Of a stretch of DNA of 64,000 nucleotides, positions 63,606-64,000 are shown one piece after another. The notes beneath the pieces are model-generated. The model did no database searches, was not told the DNA's origin, and saw nothing but the letters and a program-made list of their open reading frames with translations. The position numbers and the translations under genes were made by a program. The DNA is from Theocolax elegans. Lineage: Eukaryota > Arthropoda > Insecta > Hymenoptera > Cerocephalidae. Position 1 is the stretch's first letter. Each line of letters starts with the position of its first letter. The DNA is taken from assembly GCA_026168455.1 (NCBI GenBank), contig CM047429.1, forward strand, positions 34,602,128 through 34,666,127. Direction: 5' to 3'.

Positions 63606-64000
63606 GCCAGCGATGATCGACTCGCCACGGGAAAATTAGAGTGGGTATTCGCGTGTGTGATTGATTGAGTGCGAGTGATTGTATATGATTAATGTAACTA
63701 TGATTTGTTTGTAGTTAATTAACAAATTTCTTTCTTTTGTTTCAGAAACCTGGGCGAGGACGAAACCAAACGGTTGATCGTTCAGACCGAGCAAATACTA
63801 CTAATACTACAAATGCTACTATTCGACAGTAGACGATGGGAATCTGGCACAAGCCGTGCCGAGTACCATCGCATTGGTAGAAGTGGTTCCGCCAAAGAGA
63901 TGTCGCCCGCCAGGAGCAGACCCTTCTCCATGTCCAAACTACCGACGCAAGTTCGGAGAGAGATGACGCCCGTTAGGCGCCGACTCTCTCCGCGACCCAA
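63606..64000. other. Post-pol region of the Gypsy element
   Basis: No complete gene was recognised. TTTCTTTTGTTTCAG at about 63730-63744 looks like a splice acceptor. A Pro/Arg-rich reading frame (VEVVPPKRCRPPGADPSPCP) follows. A spliced third ORF, as in some Gypsy elements, is possible but not shown. The 3' LTR must begin beyond this window. Confidence 0.4.

Larger units (their letters stand above)
50662..64000 (+). mobile_element. Ty3/Gypsy retrotransposon, decayed, interrupted by an R1-clade element
   Basis: The order is LTR (about 50662-50947), primer-binding site, leader with an AT-rich insert, gag (51533-52302 and 58199-59629), nucleocapsid, protease (60598-60906), RT and RNase H (61000-62471), and integrase (62479-63605). 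The R1-clade insert occupies 52303-58182. The gag-protease-RT-RNase H-integrase order identifies Ty3/Gypsy. Stops and frameshifts are frequent, including one in the zinc knuckle. The 3' LTR is not within the window. Confidence 0.8.

Overview
The window looks like repeat-dense, AT-rich nuclear DNA of an arthropod, most probably an insect (an ant or wasp would fit the mix of Polinton, BEL, R1-clade, Penelope and CR1/Jockey-like elements, but that is inference). No host protein-coding gene, rRNA or intact tRNA was recognised. Nearly everything that can be named is a transposable element, a wreck of one, or a palindromic or tandem repeat.

Layout. 1-8.7 kb: two minus-strand non-LTR retrotransposon wrecks behind a pair of back-to-back palindromes. 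8.7-14.3 kb: a gag-like open frame, a nine-unit ~162-bp satellite whose last eight units alternate between two monomer types, and a third non-LTR wreck. 14.3-18.4 kb: three copies of one palindromic (foldback) family. 18.4-20.7 kb: a BEL/Pao integrase split by an element full of CACGTG boxes, then a tRNA-derived SINE and a 5S-rRNA-derived SINE. 20.7-25.5 kb: a head-to-head pair of Penelope-like elements (PLEs) encoding reverse transcriptase (RT) and GIY-YIG endonuclease. 25.5-31.5 kb: gene-poor AT-rich DNA with small MITE-like palindromes and RT remnants. 31.5-33.6 kb: the 5' part of a non-LTR element enclosed by a 27-28-bp inverted repeat. 34.3-45.6 kb: a decayed minus-strand Polinton/Maverick with protein-primed DNA polymerase B, packaging ATPase, adenain-like protease and several conserved unnamed proteins. 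Its polymerase carries an exact 1,454-bp tandem duplication and is broken by a SINE/PLE block, which is itself split by a 1,467-bp solo LTR. 45.8-49.2 kb: a Helitron helicase split by a 1,740-bp terminal-inverted-repeat element built from TGTACATTTC repeats. 50.7-64 kb: a decayed Ty3/Gypsy element split by an apparently intact 5.9-kb R1-clade retrotransposon flanked by a 16-bp target duplication.

How the parts relate. The window records nested insertion: Polinton > SINE/PLE > LTR; Helitron > TIR element; Gypsy > R1-clade element; BEL > CACGTG element. Removing several inserts leaves the host reading frame continuous at the junction, which fixes insert boundaries and relative ages. The R1-clade element is the only one with two long undamaged frames. 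It is probably the youngest, and it has two oddities: a poly(T) rather than poly(A) 3' tail and no AUG at the start of its ORF2. The most unusual structures are the TGTACATTTC element, the CACGTG palindromic element, the alternating satellite and the exact polymerase duplication.

Limits: element boundaries without a visible target duplication are approximate. Family names rest on recognisable motifs, not on database searches. Several displayed frames begin at non-ATG codons, so most start positions are only the limits of open frames.
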